A stretch of DNA of 64,000 nucleotides from JALORV01 sp963702595 (GTDB taxonomy: Bacteria > Pseudomonadota > Gammaproteobacteria > Burkholderiales > Burkholderiaceae_F): contig CAVPDC010000019.1 of assembly GCA_963702595.1 (NCBI GenBank), forward strand, positions 44,104-108,103, written 5' to 3'. Under the pieces are notes generated by a model that worked only from the letters and a program-made list of their open reading frames with translations, had not been told where the DNA came from and searched no databases. Positions 1 through 9,548 of the stretch are shown piece after piece. Position 1 is the stretch's first letter; each line of letters starts with the position of its first letter. The translations under genes were made by a program, and so were the position numbers.

Positions 1-214
1 GATCCAGTCGTTGCCGTTCAGCTTGGGCGTGAGCAACGATGTGTGGGTGGTGCTCGACGCACTTCGTCGCCAGCGCAACGCCAATGACTACACCGGACAA
101 CCGATCACTGCCGCCGCCGTCGCTGAATGTTTGGCGCAGGCCAAGGCGCTTGAAAAGACTCTGCTGGCGCACCTGCGTGCCCGGCGTCCCGACCTGCTGA
201 AGCCGGTGTCATGA
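1..214 (+). CDS. HEPN-domain protein, C-terminal part (5' truncated by window edge)
   Basis: Only about 71 residues are inside the window; the frame is open to the left edge. The stretch RRQRNANDYTG followed by a short helical tail ending in a stop resembles the R-x(4-6)-H/N type segment of HEPN proteins, which act as RNase toxins or as partners of nucleotidyltransferase antitoxins in toxin-antitoxin and defence loci. The stop overlaps the ATG of the HsdM remnant by ATGA, so the two were translationally coupled. Family assignment rests on one short segment; catalytic residues cannot be confirmed because the N-terminus is missing. Confidence 0.5.
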   Translation, partial: IQSLPFSLGVSNDVWVVLDALRRQRNANDYTGQPITAAAVAECLAQAKALEKTLLAHLRARRPDLLKPVS

Positions 215-321
215 ACTCCGCAACGCTGGTCCAAAAGCTCTTGAGTTACGGCAACGTCCTGCGGGACGGTGGTGTGAGCTTATGGCGTGGGACAAACGTC
301 GCGAAGCCGTGGCTGACCTGA
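211..321 (+). pseudogene. N-terminal stub of a type I restriction-modification methylase (HsdM)
   Basis: The ATG at 211 opens MNSATLVQKLLSYGNVLRDGG, which matches the strongly conserved start of HsdM N6-adenine methylases (family pattern NSxTLVQKLWNYCNVLRDDGxSYGDY). After about 22 residues the frame is lost: around 273 the bases agcttatggc give SLW in this frame but would read SYG with one T removed. Similarity stops after that and the frame ends at 321. None of the SAM-binding (NPPF) region is present. It is a decayed or recombination-truncated defence gene lying just inside the island boundary at 498-542. Confidence 0.7.
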
Positions 322-497
322 TCCGGGTTCTCGATGCCAGTTGGCGTGGTCCGTCGGGCCACTGTGGCCCTAACTCGGCGGTCGTGCGGCACGGATCAAA
401 TTGCTCGTGACGTAAACGTGCCTTGGTCTGACTGCATATTGGGTTGGCAAGCATTGCAAGTCATTGAATCCAAATGCCCAATAAGATCAAAATCAGC

Positions 498-542
498 CTT
501 CGAACCAAGGGGTCGTGGGTTCGAATCCTGCCGGGCGCGCCA
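498..542 (+). other. 3' half of tRNA-Arg(UCG): probable attachment site of an integrated element
   Basis: From the anticodon loop onwards the sequence is tRNA-like: loop CTTCGAA with anticodon TCG at 500-502, 3' anticodon stem CCAAG (505-509), T arm with TTCGAAT, the 3' acceptor strand CGGGCGC (532-538), discriminator G and encoded CCA at 540-542. The 5' half is absent: the bases upstream (492-497) do not pair with the anticodon stem and there is no D arm or GCGCCCG acceptor strand. A truncated tRNA 3' end beside restriction/HEPN remnants is what a tyrosine-integrase element leaves at its distal att repeat. The intact tRNA and the integrase would lie to the left of the window. Confidence 0.75.
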
Positions 543-549
543 CACATTT

Positions 550-579
550 AAAAGGGGTTGCAGCATGCAGGCCCTTTTT
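550..579 (+). terminator. Rho-independent terminator after the tRNA-Arg end
   Basis: An A-tract and GGGG (550-557) pair with GCCCTTTTT (571-579); the inner arms TTGCA and TGCA extend the stem around a GCA loop, followed by a T-run. It directly follows the tRNA 3' end and is probably the native tRNA terminator that remained on the chromosome side of the insertion. From 580 to about 820 no gene or convincing promoter is seen. Confidence 0.65.
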
Positions 580-861
580 CTTTGGCCGATGTGGCATAAG
601 AGATGCCGTAACGCCGTCCTATCGGGCCCTGGGCGGGAGTGACTGAGACCGTCCGATGTACCTGTTGCTCCGGGCCACCTCCACCCTGGGAAACGGCATT
701 GCAATCGATCGCTTCGAGCGGATGATCAGCTAGTCACCCTTTGCGTGGCTGGCAGCGCCTGACTGCGGCCAGGTTTCCACACGGCGCGACCACCGCCGGC
801 AATCGATTTCGTGAGGTAGTTACTGAACTTCTATCGTTATCTCTCCAACTGGTTCGACGCG

Positions 862-3800
862 TTGTCGCGGCCTCAGCGCTGGGGCGCACGCGACGAGCCC
901 TTATGGGCCGAAGTGTTCAGCCCGGAGCGGCTGGAGCAGCACGCCGAGAGTCTTGCAGAAGCACAGACCACGGGGGATCTGCGCCTGCCCTGGTTCGGCT
1001 TCGCCCGGCGCAGCGCCGACAATGCGCGGGTCCTGACCAACGCCTACGAGGCCATAGGCAACGCGGTCGACCAGCAGAGTTCGATCACGCCGGCCGCCGA
1101 GTGGCTGCTCAACAATTTCCACATCGTTGAAGAGCAGATACGCGATATCCGCTCCTTGCTGCCGTCCGGCTTCTTCAATGAGTTACCCGCGCTCGACAGC
1201 GGCCCACATTTTGGGATGCCTCGAATCTACGGCATTGCATGGGCGTTCACCGCGCACACCGACAGTCACTTCGACTCGGCCCTGCTGCAACGGTTCGTTG
1301 CCGCGTACCAGCGCGTGCAGCCGTTGACGCTGGCCGAGCTATGGGCACTGCCGGTCATGCTGCGCATCGTGATGATCGAGAATCTGCGGCGCCTTGCCGC
1401 GCGCATTGTCGAGTCGATCGACGGCCGCGAACTGGCGGATCGCTTTGCCGATGAATTGCTCGGTCTCGGCCCAAGTGGCGCATCGAACCAGCCCAGCTGG
1501 CCTTTTGACGAAAGTCTTCCGTTGCCGCGCGCGTCCGCGGCACAGCTCTACCAGCGATTGCGTTACGCCGATGTTGTGGCGGGTCCCGTGCTTGCGACGC
1601 TTACGGAACGGCTGGCCAAGGAGGGCACCCAACCTGAGGAGGTTGTGCGGCTCGAAGTAGATCGGCAAACGGCGGCCGATCTTTCAGTGCGCAACCTGAT
1701 CACAAGCCTGCGACTGATCGCGTCGTTCGAGTGGCAGAAATTCGTCGAGGCTGTCAGCCTCGTGCACGACGCGCTCTGCGCGGCGCCGCACTTTGCCGGC
1801 ATGGATTTCACCACCCGCGACCGCTATCGGCACGCCGTCGAGGAACTCGCACGCAGAGCCCCGCTGAGCGAACTCGAGGTCGCGCGGGTGACCGTGGCGC
1901 GTGCCGCTCAGGCCAGCGGCGCAGAAGATGAGCGGCTGAATGACCCTGGCTACTACCTGATCGATGACGGGCGGGAGGAACTCGAGCGAGAGCTCGGATA
2001 CCGGGTTCCACTCACACGCAGGATTTTCCGGGCCGCGCTGCGAATCGCGTTGCCTATGTACGTCGGTGCAGTCGCGTTCCTGACATTCGGCGTGGTCGGC
2101 GTCGCGATCGCGCCGGGCGCGGAAGCGGGCATCGCTGCCTCCTTCCTTATCCTGCTCGTGGCGCTGGCGATCTTCCCGGCGTCCGATATCGCGGTCACCA
2201 TCGTTAATCGGCTGGCCTCCGCAGCCGTCGCGCCTCGTCATCTCCCGCGCCTGGAACTCGCCCGTGGCATTCCAGCATCGATGCGCACCTTTGTGGTCGT
2301 GCCGATCCTGCTCGGCAGCGACCAGTCCATCGCGGAACAGGTCCATCAGCTCGAAACGCGCCACCTGTCCAGCGGCTCCGGAGAGATCTACTTCGCCCTG
2401 CTCACGGACTGGCCCGACGCCGACAGTGAGCAGATGCCGGATGACCGCGCCCAGTACGACTACGCGGTGACGGCAATCCGGAAGCTCAACAGCCGGTATC
2501 GGAACGCGACCGACGGAACATGGGCTGGCTACCCGCGCTTTTACCTTTTCCATCGGCGTCGCCTGTGGAATCCGGCGCAGTCGCGGTGGATGGGGTGGGA
2601 GCGTAAGCGCGGGAAGCTGCAGGAGTTCAACCGCCTGCTGCGCGGTGCGACCGACACATCGTTCTTCGTTGATGGGGACTTTGTACCGCCACCCGATGGG
2701 GTGTGCTTTGTCCTGACACTCGACGCCGACACGATCCTGCCGATCGGGGCCGTTACTGAACTGGTCGGAACTCTCGTGCATCCTTTGAACCGGCCGAGGT
2801 TCGACGCAAGCAGCCGGGTCGTCAAGGGTTACGGGATCCTGCAACCGCGCATCACGCCTGCTCTGCCGACACGCATTGGAGGCACGCGTTTCCAGCAGCT
2901 CTTCTCAGGTCATGCCGGTGTCGATCCGTACACGTTCCAGGTGTCGGACATCAATCAGGACCTGTTTGGCGAGGGCACTTTTACCGGCAAGGGCTTGTAC
3001 GACGTCGACGCCTTCGAAGCATCGCTCGCGGGGCGGACGCCAGAAAACGCAATCCTGAGCCATGACCTGTTCGAAGGAAGCTTCGCGCGCTGCGGATTTG
3101 TCAGCGATGTCGAGCTGTTCGAGGAGTTTCCGTCGCATACCGGCGTGGCTGACATGCGGTCGCATCGCTGGATCCGTGGTGACTGGCAGCTGCTGCCCTG
3201 GATCTGCGGCCGCTACTGGCGCAGCGTTTCGGCGCTGGCGCGTTGGAAGATGATCGAGAACCTGCGTCGCTCGTTGTCGGCACCGGCACTTTTCCTGATG
3301 CTCGTCGCCAGCTGGCTGGTTCCGTCCTTGACCCCCGGGCCCTGGATCGCTCTGGCCCTCGTCGCGCTCCTCCTTCCGCAGGTGCTGTCGCTGCTCGAGC
3401 GCCTCGTGCCGCAGCCGGACCTCGACCGCAGCCACTGGCTGCGAAGCCTGGCGGCGGACTTCATTGCTGCGGGAACGCGCGCCGGTGTGAACCTGGCGCT
3501 CCTCGTTCACCGCGCCTGGCTGACCGGCGACGCGATCGTGCGAACCCTCGTTCGTCTGGCGAGACACCGAAATCTGCTCGAGTGGAACACCAGCGCGCAG
3601 GTGCAGACCTCCGCTCGCCTGTCCGGCATGAGCTTTGTCAGGAGCATGCTTCCCGCCACCGTCATCGTCTTCGCTGTCGGTGTCGCAGTGTTCAAAACGC
3701 AGCCGGACCGTCTCTGGGCGGCACTGCCGTTTCTTGCATTGTGGGTGCTGGCGCCGTTGATCGCACGGAAGATCAGCACGCCCCCGAAGAAGGGAGCGGC

Positions 3801-6800
3801 CGGATCGATCGAATCGGCCGATGTCGTCGCTCTGAGGCTGATTGCTCGCCGCACCTGGCTCTATTTCGCGACCTTCGTGACCAAGGAGCACCACTTCCTG
3901 CCGCCGGACAACTTCCAGGAGGAACCGGCGCCGGTCATTGCTCATCGCAGCTCGCCGACCAACTTCGGGCTGTACCTGCTGTCTGTTGTCGCCGCCCGCG
4001 ATTTCGGTTGGATCAGCATGCATGAGATGGCAAGCCGACTTGAGGCGACGCTGGACGGAATGGACGCTCTGCCGCGCCATCGTGGCCACTTCCTGAACTG
4101 GATCGACACGCTCACCCTGCGGCCGCTCGAGCCCAGGTACGTGTCGACTGTCGACAGCGGCAACCTGGCGGCAATGCTGCTGGTGCTCTCGCAGGCTTGC
4201 AATGAGGCCGTCAACCGGCAGGTGCCTCAAGCCCGCGCGATGGCGGGCATTGGGGATGAAGTCGCACTGCTGCGTCGTTCTCTCGCTCACGTGGACAAAC
4301 GTCGCAGCGCTGCCGGAGTGGGCTTCGACCAGTTGCACGAGGCATTGCTGCGGATGGAACGCTTGCTCGAGTCTCCGGCCCTCGCGCCGCATGACCGCGA
4401 TCAGCGCCTGGCAGCTCTCGAGATCGCTGTATCCGATGTGCATGACATCGTCAAGACTTTGGCCAGCGAAGGTGATACGGGAGAGTTTCAGGAGGCGGTA
4501 CTGTGGTCCGAGGCCATGCTGTCGAACGTTCGCGGGCAGCTTCACGATCGTCTCGAACTGGCGCCCTGGCTCGAGGCTGTCGAGAGTGAACGCCCGACCG
4601 GCGGGTTCGATAACGGCGCCGTTGGTGAACCTGGTGACGCGGTCGAGCTGGAAGCGCGGGGCAGGATCGCGCACTCACAGCACGCCGTTGAGGCACTCGC
4701 CGATCGGCTGCGAACCCTTTCGCGCCGGGCGCGCCAGCTGTTCGACGAGATGGACTTCACCTTTCTCTACGACGAGACACGCGATCTTTTTTCGATCGGC
4801 TACCTGGTCGAAGACGCCAGGCTCGATCTTGGCTGCTACGACCTGCTCGCGTCCGAAGCCAGGCTCACGAGCTTCACTGCGATCGCAAAGCGCGATGTCC
4901 CGGCTGACCACTGGTTCCGTCTTGGTCGCACGCTCGTGCCCGTCGACGGTGGCGCGGCACTGGTGTCATGGTCGGGATCAATGTTCGAGTACCTGATGCC
5001 ATCGCTGCTAATGGACACACCGCATGGCACCCTGCTCGAGGCGACCGTGCGCCGGGTCATTGCCCGGCACATCAACTTCGGTCACGAGCGCAACGTACCG
5101 TGGGGCATTTCGGAGTCGGCCTACAACGCGCGCGATATCCACCTCACCTACCAGTACTCCAACTTCGGCGTTCCTGGCCTCGGCCTGAAGCGGGGGCTGG
5201 GCAAGGACACCGTCGTCGCTCCGTACGCAACCGCGCTCGCCGCCATGTACGACGCCAAGGCTGCGGTCACCAACTTCGAACGGCTGACCGCGGTCGGTGC
5301 CCTGGGCCGATACGGCTTTTATGAAGCGCTCGACTTCACCTCCAGCCGCTTGCCGAAGTCCGAGGATGTCGCGATCGTGAGCGCGTACATGGCGCACCAC
5401 CAGGGCATGACGCTGGTCGCGCTGGCGAACGTGATCCTCAATGGCGAGATGCGTCACCGTTTCCATCGCATACCGATGGTGCAGGCGACAGAGTTGTTGC
5501 TGCAGGAAACCGCCCAGCGAGACGTCACGCTCGCCTTACCTCGTTCAGATCGGGCGACGCCGGCGGTCGCGAGTTCACTGGCGGGGCCAATCGATCGGCG
5601 GGTCAATTCACCGCATTCCGTACCGCCATCGACGCAGTTGCTTTCGAATGGTCGTTACAGCGTGATGGTCACGGCGGCGGGGGCCGGCTACAGCCGCTGG
5701 CGGGACCTCGCCGTGACGCGCTGGCGCGAGGACGCGACTCGCGACAACTGGGGCAGTCATCTCTACCTGCGAGACCGGACGAGCGGGTACCTGTGGTCGG
5801 CCGGGTATCAACCGGTATGTGCCGAGCCGGTTCATTACGAGGCCGAGTTCTCCGAGGACCGCGTGCGCATCATGCGCGCTGATGCCGGGATCGAGTCGTC
5901 ACTGGAGATCATGGTGGCGGCCGATGACGACGTCGAGATCCGTCGCCTGACTTTGAAGAACACCGGGACGAGGCAGCGCGAGATTGAAATCACGTCGTAC
6001 ACCGAGATCGTGCTGGCAACGCCCGCATCCGACGAAGCCCACCCGGCCTTCTCCAATCTATTCGTGCAGACCGAGTACGTGCCTCAGGTCAACGGGCTGC
6101 TCGCGACACGCCGACCGCGATCGGTCCACGATGAGTCCCTATGGGCGGCTCACGTGGTCGCCTACGAGAGCAAGAACGAGGGTGGCTCCGGCATCGAGTT
6201 CGAGACCGATCGCGTCAAGTTCCTGGGTCGCGGTCGCAACGTCCAGGCACCCCTGGCCTTGATGGAGGGGCGGCGCCTGTCGAACACCGTCGGAGCGGTC
6301 CTCGATCCGATCGCCAGTCTGCGCATCCACTTGGCCATTGCCCCGGGTGCAACGGTGCACGCATCGTTTGCGACGATGGTCGCAAACAGCCGCGAAACGA
6401 TCCTCAACCTCGCCGACAAGTACCACGATCCGGGCGCATTCGACCGCGCATCGAACCTGGCGTGGACCCATGCCCAGGTCAAGTTGCATTACCTCGGCAT
6501 TACAGGGAGCGACGCCCAGGTCTTCCAGCAACTGGCCAGCCGGATTCTTTACTCGAACTTGCTGCTGCGTGGCCCGCGTGACCTTCTGCAGGCCAATCGC
6601 CTGGCAGTCTCCGAACTCTGGAAGTTCGGCATCTCGGGCGACCGTCCGATCCTGCTTGCACGCATCGAGGACGGTGCCGACATCGGTGTGGTCCGGCAGC
6701 TGCTGACAGCCCATGAGTATCTGCACGTCAAGCGGCTCGGCGTCGACCTCGTCATCCTCAACGAACAGTCGACCTCCTACGCGGAGGGCCTGCAGCAGGA

Positions 6801-8418
6801 TCTCGAAATGCGGGCACACGAAAGCAATGCGCGCAAGGGCGGCGAAGACGCGGCAGGGCGCGGCGCCATTTACATCCTGCGTGCCGATCTTCTCAGCGAA
6901 GCCGAACGGACGTTGTTGCTGACTGCCGCACGCGTAGTAATCAGCTGTCACCAGGGCAACTTGCCGGCGCATCTGGCGATGCGTCAGCGCGAACAGGTGG
7001 CGCCGCCGCAGCCACGCTTGCGCGCTGCACCTGGCACGTCGGCCGTGCTGCACCCGCCGGCCCTGCAGTTTCCGAACGGCCTGGGCGGATTCACCGATGG
7101 CGGGCGTGAGTACGCGGTCGTCCTGAATCGGGGCCAGCGCACGCCGCTGCCATGGATCAATATCGTTGCCAATGACGGATTCGGCTTTCATGCATCCGAG
7201 TCCGGCTCGGGCTACACCTGGGCCGGCAACAGCCGTGAGAACCAGCTGACGCCCTGGTCAAATGACCCGGTGTCGGATCCGACGGGTGAGGCGTTCTTCC
7301 TGCTTGATCGCGACTCTGGCGTTCTGTGGACGCCGACTGCACTGCCAATCCGGGTCGAGGAAGCCAGCTATATCACGCGCTTCGGTCACGGCTACGTCAG
7401 CTTCCAGCATCGATCCAATGGGATCGAGAGCGAGCTGGTCCAGTTCGTTGCCTCCGAAGATCCGGTCAAGATATCGCGGCTGCGCCTCATCAATCGCGCG
7501 AACCACACACGCCAAATTTCGGTCACTGCCTACGTGGAGTGGGTGCTTGGATTCTCGCGTACGGTGAATGCACCGTTCGTCGTCACCGAAGTCGATGCAC
7601 AGACGGGCGCTGTGTTCGCTCTAAACCCGTGGAATCGCGAGTTCGGCAGCCGGATCGCCTTTGTTGCGTGGGATTCCCCTGCGGCCGGCCTGACCTGCGA
7701 TCGGCAGGAGTTTCTCGGTCGCAACGGCCATCTCGAGGCGCCAGGCGCGCTCGCGGCAGACCTCCCACTTTCCGGGCGATGTGGCGCGGGACTCGATCCA
7801 TGCGCAGCGCTGCAGCGTGATGTCACCCTTGAGCCTGAGTCCCACGTCGATCTGATCTTCGTGCTGGGACAGGCCGCCAGCGCCGAGGCAGCACGTGAGC
7901 TGATCCGGCGATACCGTGCCGTGCCGGCTGCCGAGGCCGAACTGGTTCGTGTCAAGCAGCAGTGGCGCGAAGTCCTCGACCTCGTGCAGGTCGAGACGCC
8001 GGATCTGCCGATGAATGTCATTCTCAATCACTGGTTGCTGTACCAGACGATTGTCTGCCGCATCTACGCCCGCAGTGCGTTCTATCAGGCAGGTGGCGCG
8101 TATGGGTTCCGCGACCAGTTGCAGGATGTCATGGCGTTGACGATCGCGCGCCCGGATCTGACGCGCAGGCAGATCGTCAGCGCCTCGGCACATCAGTTTC
8201 GTGAAGGTGACGTCCAGCACTGGTGGCATCCTCCGTCCGGACGCGGCGTACGGACGCATTTCTCCGATGATCGCGTCTGGCTGCCTTACTGCGTCAGCCA
8301 CTATCTGACAACCACCGCAGACATGAGCGTGCTGGACGAACTGGCCCCGTTCGTCGAGGGCGCTACTCCTGCCGCCCGAGCGCGAAGCGATGTACTTCGA
8401 ACCCACCATCTCGGATGA
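862..8418 (+). CDS. ndvB: Cyclic beta-1,2-glucan synthase (NdvB/CGS), main part, frameshifted before the end
   Basis: Membrane-bound GT84 enzyme that builds and cyclises periplasmic beta-1,2-glucans from UDP-glucose. Order seen: N-terminal helical domain; membrane segments near residues 388-446; glycosyltransferase core with LDADT near 620 and further conserved blocks (GEGTF, SHDLFEG, HRWIRGDW); more membrane segments near 806-848 and 927-970; the middle glycoamylase-like (GH189-type) transglycosylation domain near 990-1555 with ISESAYN and AHHQGM; then GH94-type chain-length-control domains. This frame ends after EG at about 8360 in out-of-frame residues and a stop; the rest continues in the frame of 8390-9478. 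The start is uncertain: TTG at 862, or CTG at 823, which has GAGG 6 bases upstream. Together the two parts give about 2870 residues, the usual CGS length. Confidence 0.9.
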   Translation: MSRPQRWGARDEPLWAEVFSPERLEQHAESLAEAQTTGDLRLPWFGFARRSADNARVLTNAYEAIGNAVDQQSSITPAAEWLLNNFHIVEEQIRDIRSLLPSGFFNELPALDSGPHFGMPRIYGIAWAFTAHTDSHFDSALLQRFVAAYQRVQPLTLAELWALPVMLRIVMIENLRRLAARIVESIDGRELADRFADELLGLGPSGASNQPSWPFDESLPLPRASAAQLYQRLRYADVVAGPVLATLTERLAKEGTQPEEVVRLEVDRQTAADLSVRNLITSLRLIASFEWQKFVEAVSLVHDALCAAPHFAGMDFTTRDRYRHAVEELARRAPLSELEVARVTVARAAQASGAEDERLNDPGYYLIDDGREELERELGYRVPLTRRIFRAALRIALPMYVGAVAFLTFGVVGVAIAPGAEAGIAASFLILLVALAIFPASDIAVTIVNRLASAAVAPRHLPRLELARGIPASMRTFVVVPILLGSDQSIAEQVHQLETRHLSSGSGEIYFALLTDWPDADSEQMPDDRAQYDYAVTAIRKLNSRYRNATDGTWAGYPRFYLFHRRRLWNPAQSRWMGWERKRGKLQEFNRLLRGATDTSFFVDGDFVPPPDGVCFVLTLDADTILPIGAVTELVGTLVHPLNRPRFDASSRVVKGYGILQPRITPALPTRIGGTRFQQLFSGHAGVDPYTFQVSDINQDLFGEGTFTGKGLYDVDAFEASLAGRTPENAILSHDLFEGSFARCGFVSDVELFEEFPSHTGVADMRSHRWIRGDWQLLPWICGRYWRSVSALARWKMIENLRRSLSAPALFLMLVASWLVPSLTPGPWIALALVALLLPQVLSLLERLVPQPDLDRSHWLRSLAADFIAAGTRAGVNLALLVHRAWLTGDAIVRTLVRLARHRNLLEWNTSAQVQTSARLSGMSFVRSMLPATVIVFAVGVAVFKTQPDRLWAALPFLALWVLAPLIARKISTPPKKGAAGSIESADVVALRLIARRTWLYFATFVTKEHHFLPPDNFQEEPAPVIAHRSSPTNFGLYLLSVVAARDFGWISMHEMASRLEATLDGMDALPRHRGHFLNWIDTLTLRPLEPRYVSTVDSGNLAAMLLVLSQACNEAVNRQVPQARAMAGIGDEVALLRRSLAHVDKRRSAAGVGFDQLHEALLRMERLLESPALAPHDRDQRLAALEIAVSDVHDIVKTLASEGDTGEFQEAVLWSEAMLSNVRGQLHDRLELAPWLEAVESERPTGGFDNGAVGEPGDAVELEARGRIAHSQHAVEALADRLRTLSRRARQLFDEMDFTFLYDETRDLFSIGYLVEDARLDLGCYDLLASEARLTSFTAIAKRDVPADHWFRLGRTLVPVDGGAALVSWSGSMFEYLMPSLLMDTPHGTLLEATVRRVIARHINFGHERNVPWGISESAYNARDIHLTYQYSNFGVPGLGLKRGLGKDTVVAPYATALAAMYDAKAAVTNFERLTAVGALGRYGFYEALDFTSSRLPKSEDVAIVSAYMAHHQGMTLVALANVILNGEMRHRFHRIPMVQATELLLQETAQRDVTLALPRSDRATPAVASSLAGPIDRRVNSPHSVPPSTQLLSNGRYSVMVTAAGAGYSRWRDLAVTRWREDATRDNWGSHLYLRDRTSGYLWSAGYQPVCAEPVHYEAEFSEDRVRIMRADAGIESSLEIMVAADDDVEIRRLTLKNTGTRQREIEITSYTEIVLATPASDEAHPAFSNLFVQTEYVPQVNGLLATRRPRSVHDESLWAAHVVAYESKNEGGSGIEFETDRVKFLGRGRNVQAPLALMEGRRLSNTVGAVLDPIASLRIHLAIAPGATVHASFATMVANSRETILNLADKYHDPGAFDRASNLAWTHAQVKLHYLGITGSDAQVFQQLASRILYSNLLLRGPRDLLQANRLAVSELWKFGISGDRPILLARIEDGADIGVVRQLLTAHEYLHVKRLGVDLVILNEQSTSYAEGLQQDLEMRAHESNARKGGEDAAGRGAIYILRADLLSEAERTLLLTAARVVISCHQGNLPAHLAMRQREQVAPPQPRLRAAPGTSAVLHPPALQFPNGLGGFTDGGREYAVVLNRGQRTPLPWINIVANDGFGFHASESGSGYTWAGNSRENQLTPWSNDPVSDPTGEAFFLLDRDSGVLWTPTALPIRVEEASYITRFGHGYVSFQHRSNGIESELVQFVASEDPVKISRLRLINRANHTRQISVTAYVEWVLGFSRTVNAPFVVTEVDAQTGAVFALNPWNREFGSRIAFVAWDSPAAGLTCDRQEFLGRNGHLEAPGALAADLPLSGRCGAGLDPCAALQRDVTLEPESHVDLIFVLGQAASAEAARELIRRYRAVPAAEAELVRVKQQWREVLDLVQVETPDLPMNVILNHWLLYQTIVCRIYARSAFYQAGGAYGFRDQLQDVMALTIARPDLTRRQIVSASAHQFREGDVQHWWHPPSGRGVRTHFSDDRVWLPYCVSHYLTTTADMSVLDELAPFVEGATPAARARSDVLRTHHLG

Positions 8419-9478
8419 CAAGGTCACGGTGTACGAGCATTGCGCCCGTGCGCTCGACATCAGCATGGCGGTCGGACAGCATGGCCTGCCATTGATGCAT
8501 GGCGGAGACTGGAACGACGGCATGAACCGCGTCGGCGCCGAAGGCCGTGGCGAAAGCATCTGGCTGGCCTGGTTCCTGTGCGCAACGCTGCGCGAGTTCG
8601 CGCCGATCGCCGCGCGGCGCGGTGACCACGCGCACGCGCGCGCATGGGCCGCGCACGCGGACAATCTTCAGGCCGCCGTGGAACGCGAAGCGTGGGACGG
8701 CGCCTGGTATCGCCGTGCCTACTTTGACGACGGGTCTCCGCTGGGTGCCGCAGGCAATTCCGAATGCCGCATCGATTCACTGGCGCAAAGCTGGGCGCTG
8801 ATTTCCGGCGCAGGTGAGCCCGCACGAGCGCGGCGGGCGATGGAGTCCGTGGGCGAACATCTGGTCAAGCCAGGAGACGACATGGTGCTGCTATTCGCGC
8901 CGCCATTTGACCGTTCGCCTCAGGAGCCGGGGTACATAAAGGGCTATCTGCCGGGCGTGCGAGAAAACGGCGCGCAGTACACGCAGGCTGCCGTCTGGTG
9001 CGTGATCGCCCACGCGCTGCAGGGCGACGGCGAGCGCGCCGCCGAGCTGTTCGAGATGCTCAATCCGATCAATCACGGCTCGACCCGCGCCGGCATCCAC
9101 CGCTACAAGGCTGAACCCTACGTCATCGCCGCCGACGTCTACAGCGAGCCGCCGCATACTGGTCGGGGCGGCTGGAGCTGGTACAGCGGCGCCGCCGGGT
9201 GGATGTATCGCGCCGGCATCGAATTCATCCTTGGATTCAAGCCGCGCGGCCGTGAGATCCTGATCGATCCCTGCATCCCGGAGCAGTGGCGCAGCTACAA
9301 GATTCGCTACCGGGCGAAACGTGCCACGTACGACTTCGTGATCGACAACCCGCAGGGCGTGGCACGAGGTGTCCTGCGAGTAGAACTCGATGGCAAGGAA
9401 CTTCCCGAACGGACGGTTCCGATCCTGGACGACGACGGAGTTCACAACGTGCGGGTGACGCTGGGACCGGTCGGTTAG
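8390..9478 (+). CDS. ndvB: Cyclic beta-1,2-glucan synthase, C-terminal GH94 part (same gene as 862-8418)
   Basis: This frame continues the synthase. Reading back from the ATG at 8390, the coding signal (LLPPEREAMYFEP) starts about 8363 without its own start site. It holds the GH94 catalytic motif DWNDG near 8508 and the rest of the (alpha/alpha)6 barrel (GGWSWYSGAAGWMYR, LIDPCIPEQW), typical of cellobiose-phosphorylase-like modules that trim linear chains by phosphorolysis in CGS. One surplus base at 8359-8366 separates the frames. If the shift is real, the cell makes a synthase lacking the GH94 catalytic Asp and so probably unable to set ring size; if it is an assembly indel, the gene is intact. 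Confidence 0.85.
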   Translation: MYFEPTISDDKVTVYEHCARALDISMAVGQHGLPLMHGGDWNDGMNRVGAEGRGESIWLAWFLCATLREFAPIAARRGDHAHARAWAAHADNLQAAVEREAWDGAWYRRAYFDDGSPLGAAGNSECRIDSLAQSWALISGAGEPARARRAMESVGEHLVKPGDDMVLLFAPPFDRSPQEPGYIKGYLPGVRENGAQYTQAAVWCVIAHALQGDGERAAELFEMLNPINHGSTRAGIHRYKAEPYVIAADVYSEPPHTGRGGWSWYSGAAGWMYRAGIEFILGFKPRGREILIDPCIPEQWRSYKIRYRAKRATYDFVIDNPQGVARGVLRVELDGKELPERTVPILDDDGVHNVRVTLGPVG

Positions 9479-9548
9479 GTTTCAGTGCGGCCGACGCCGA
9501 CGACACCCGAGCCGGGGCGACGTCCCTGGCATCTGGCTGTCCGTCGGC

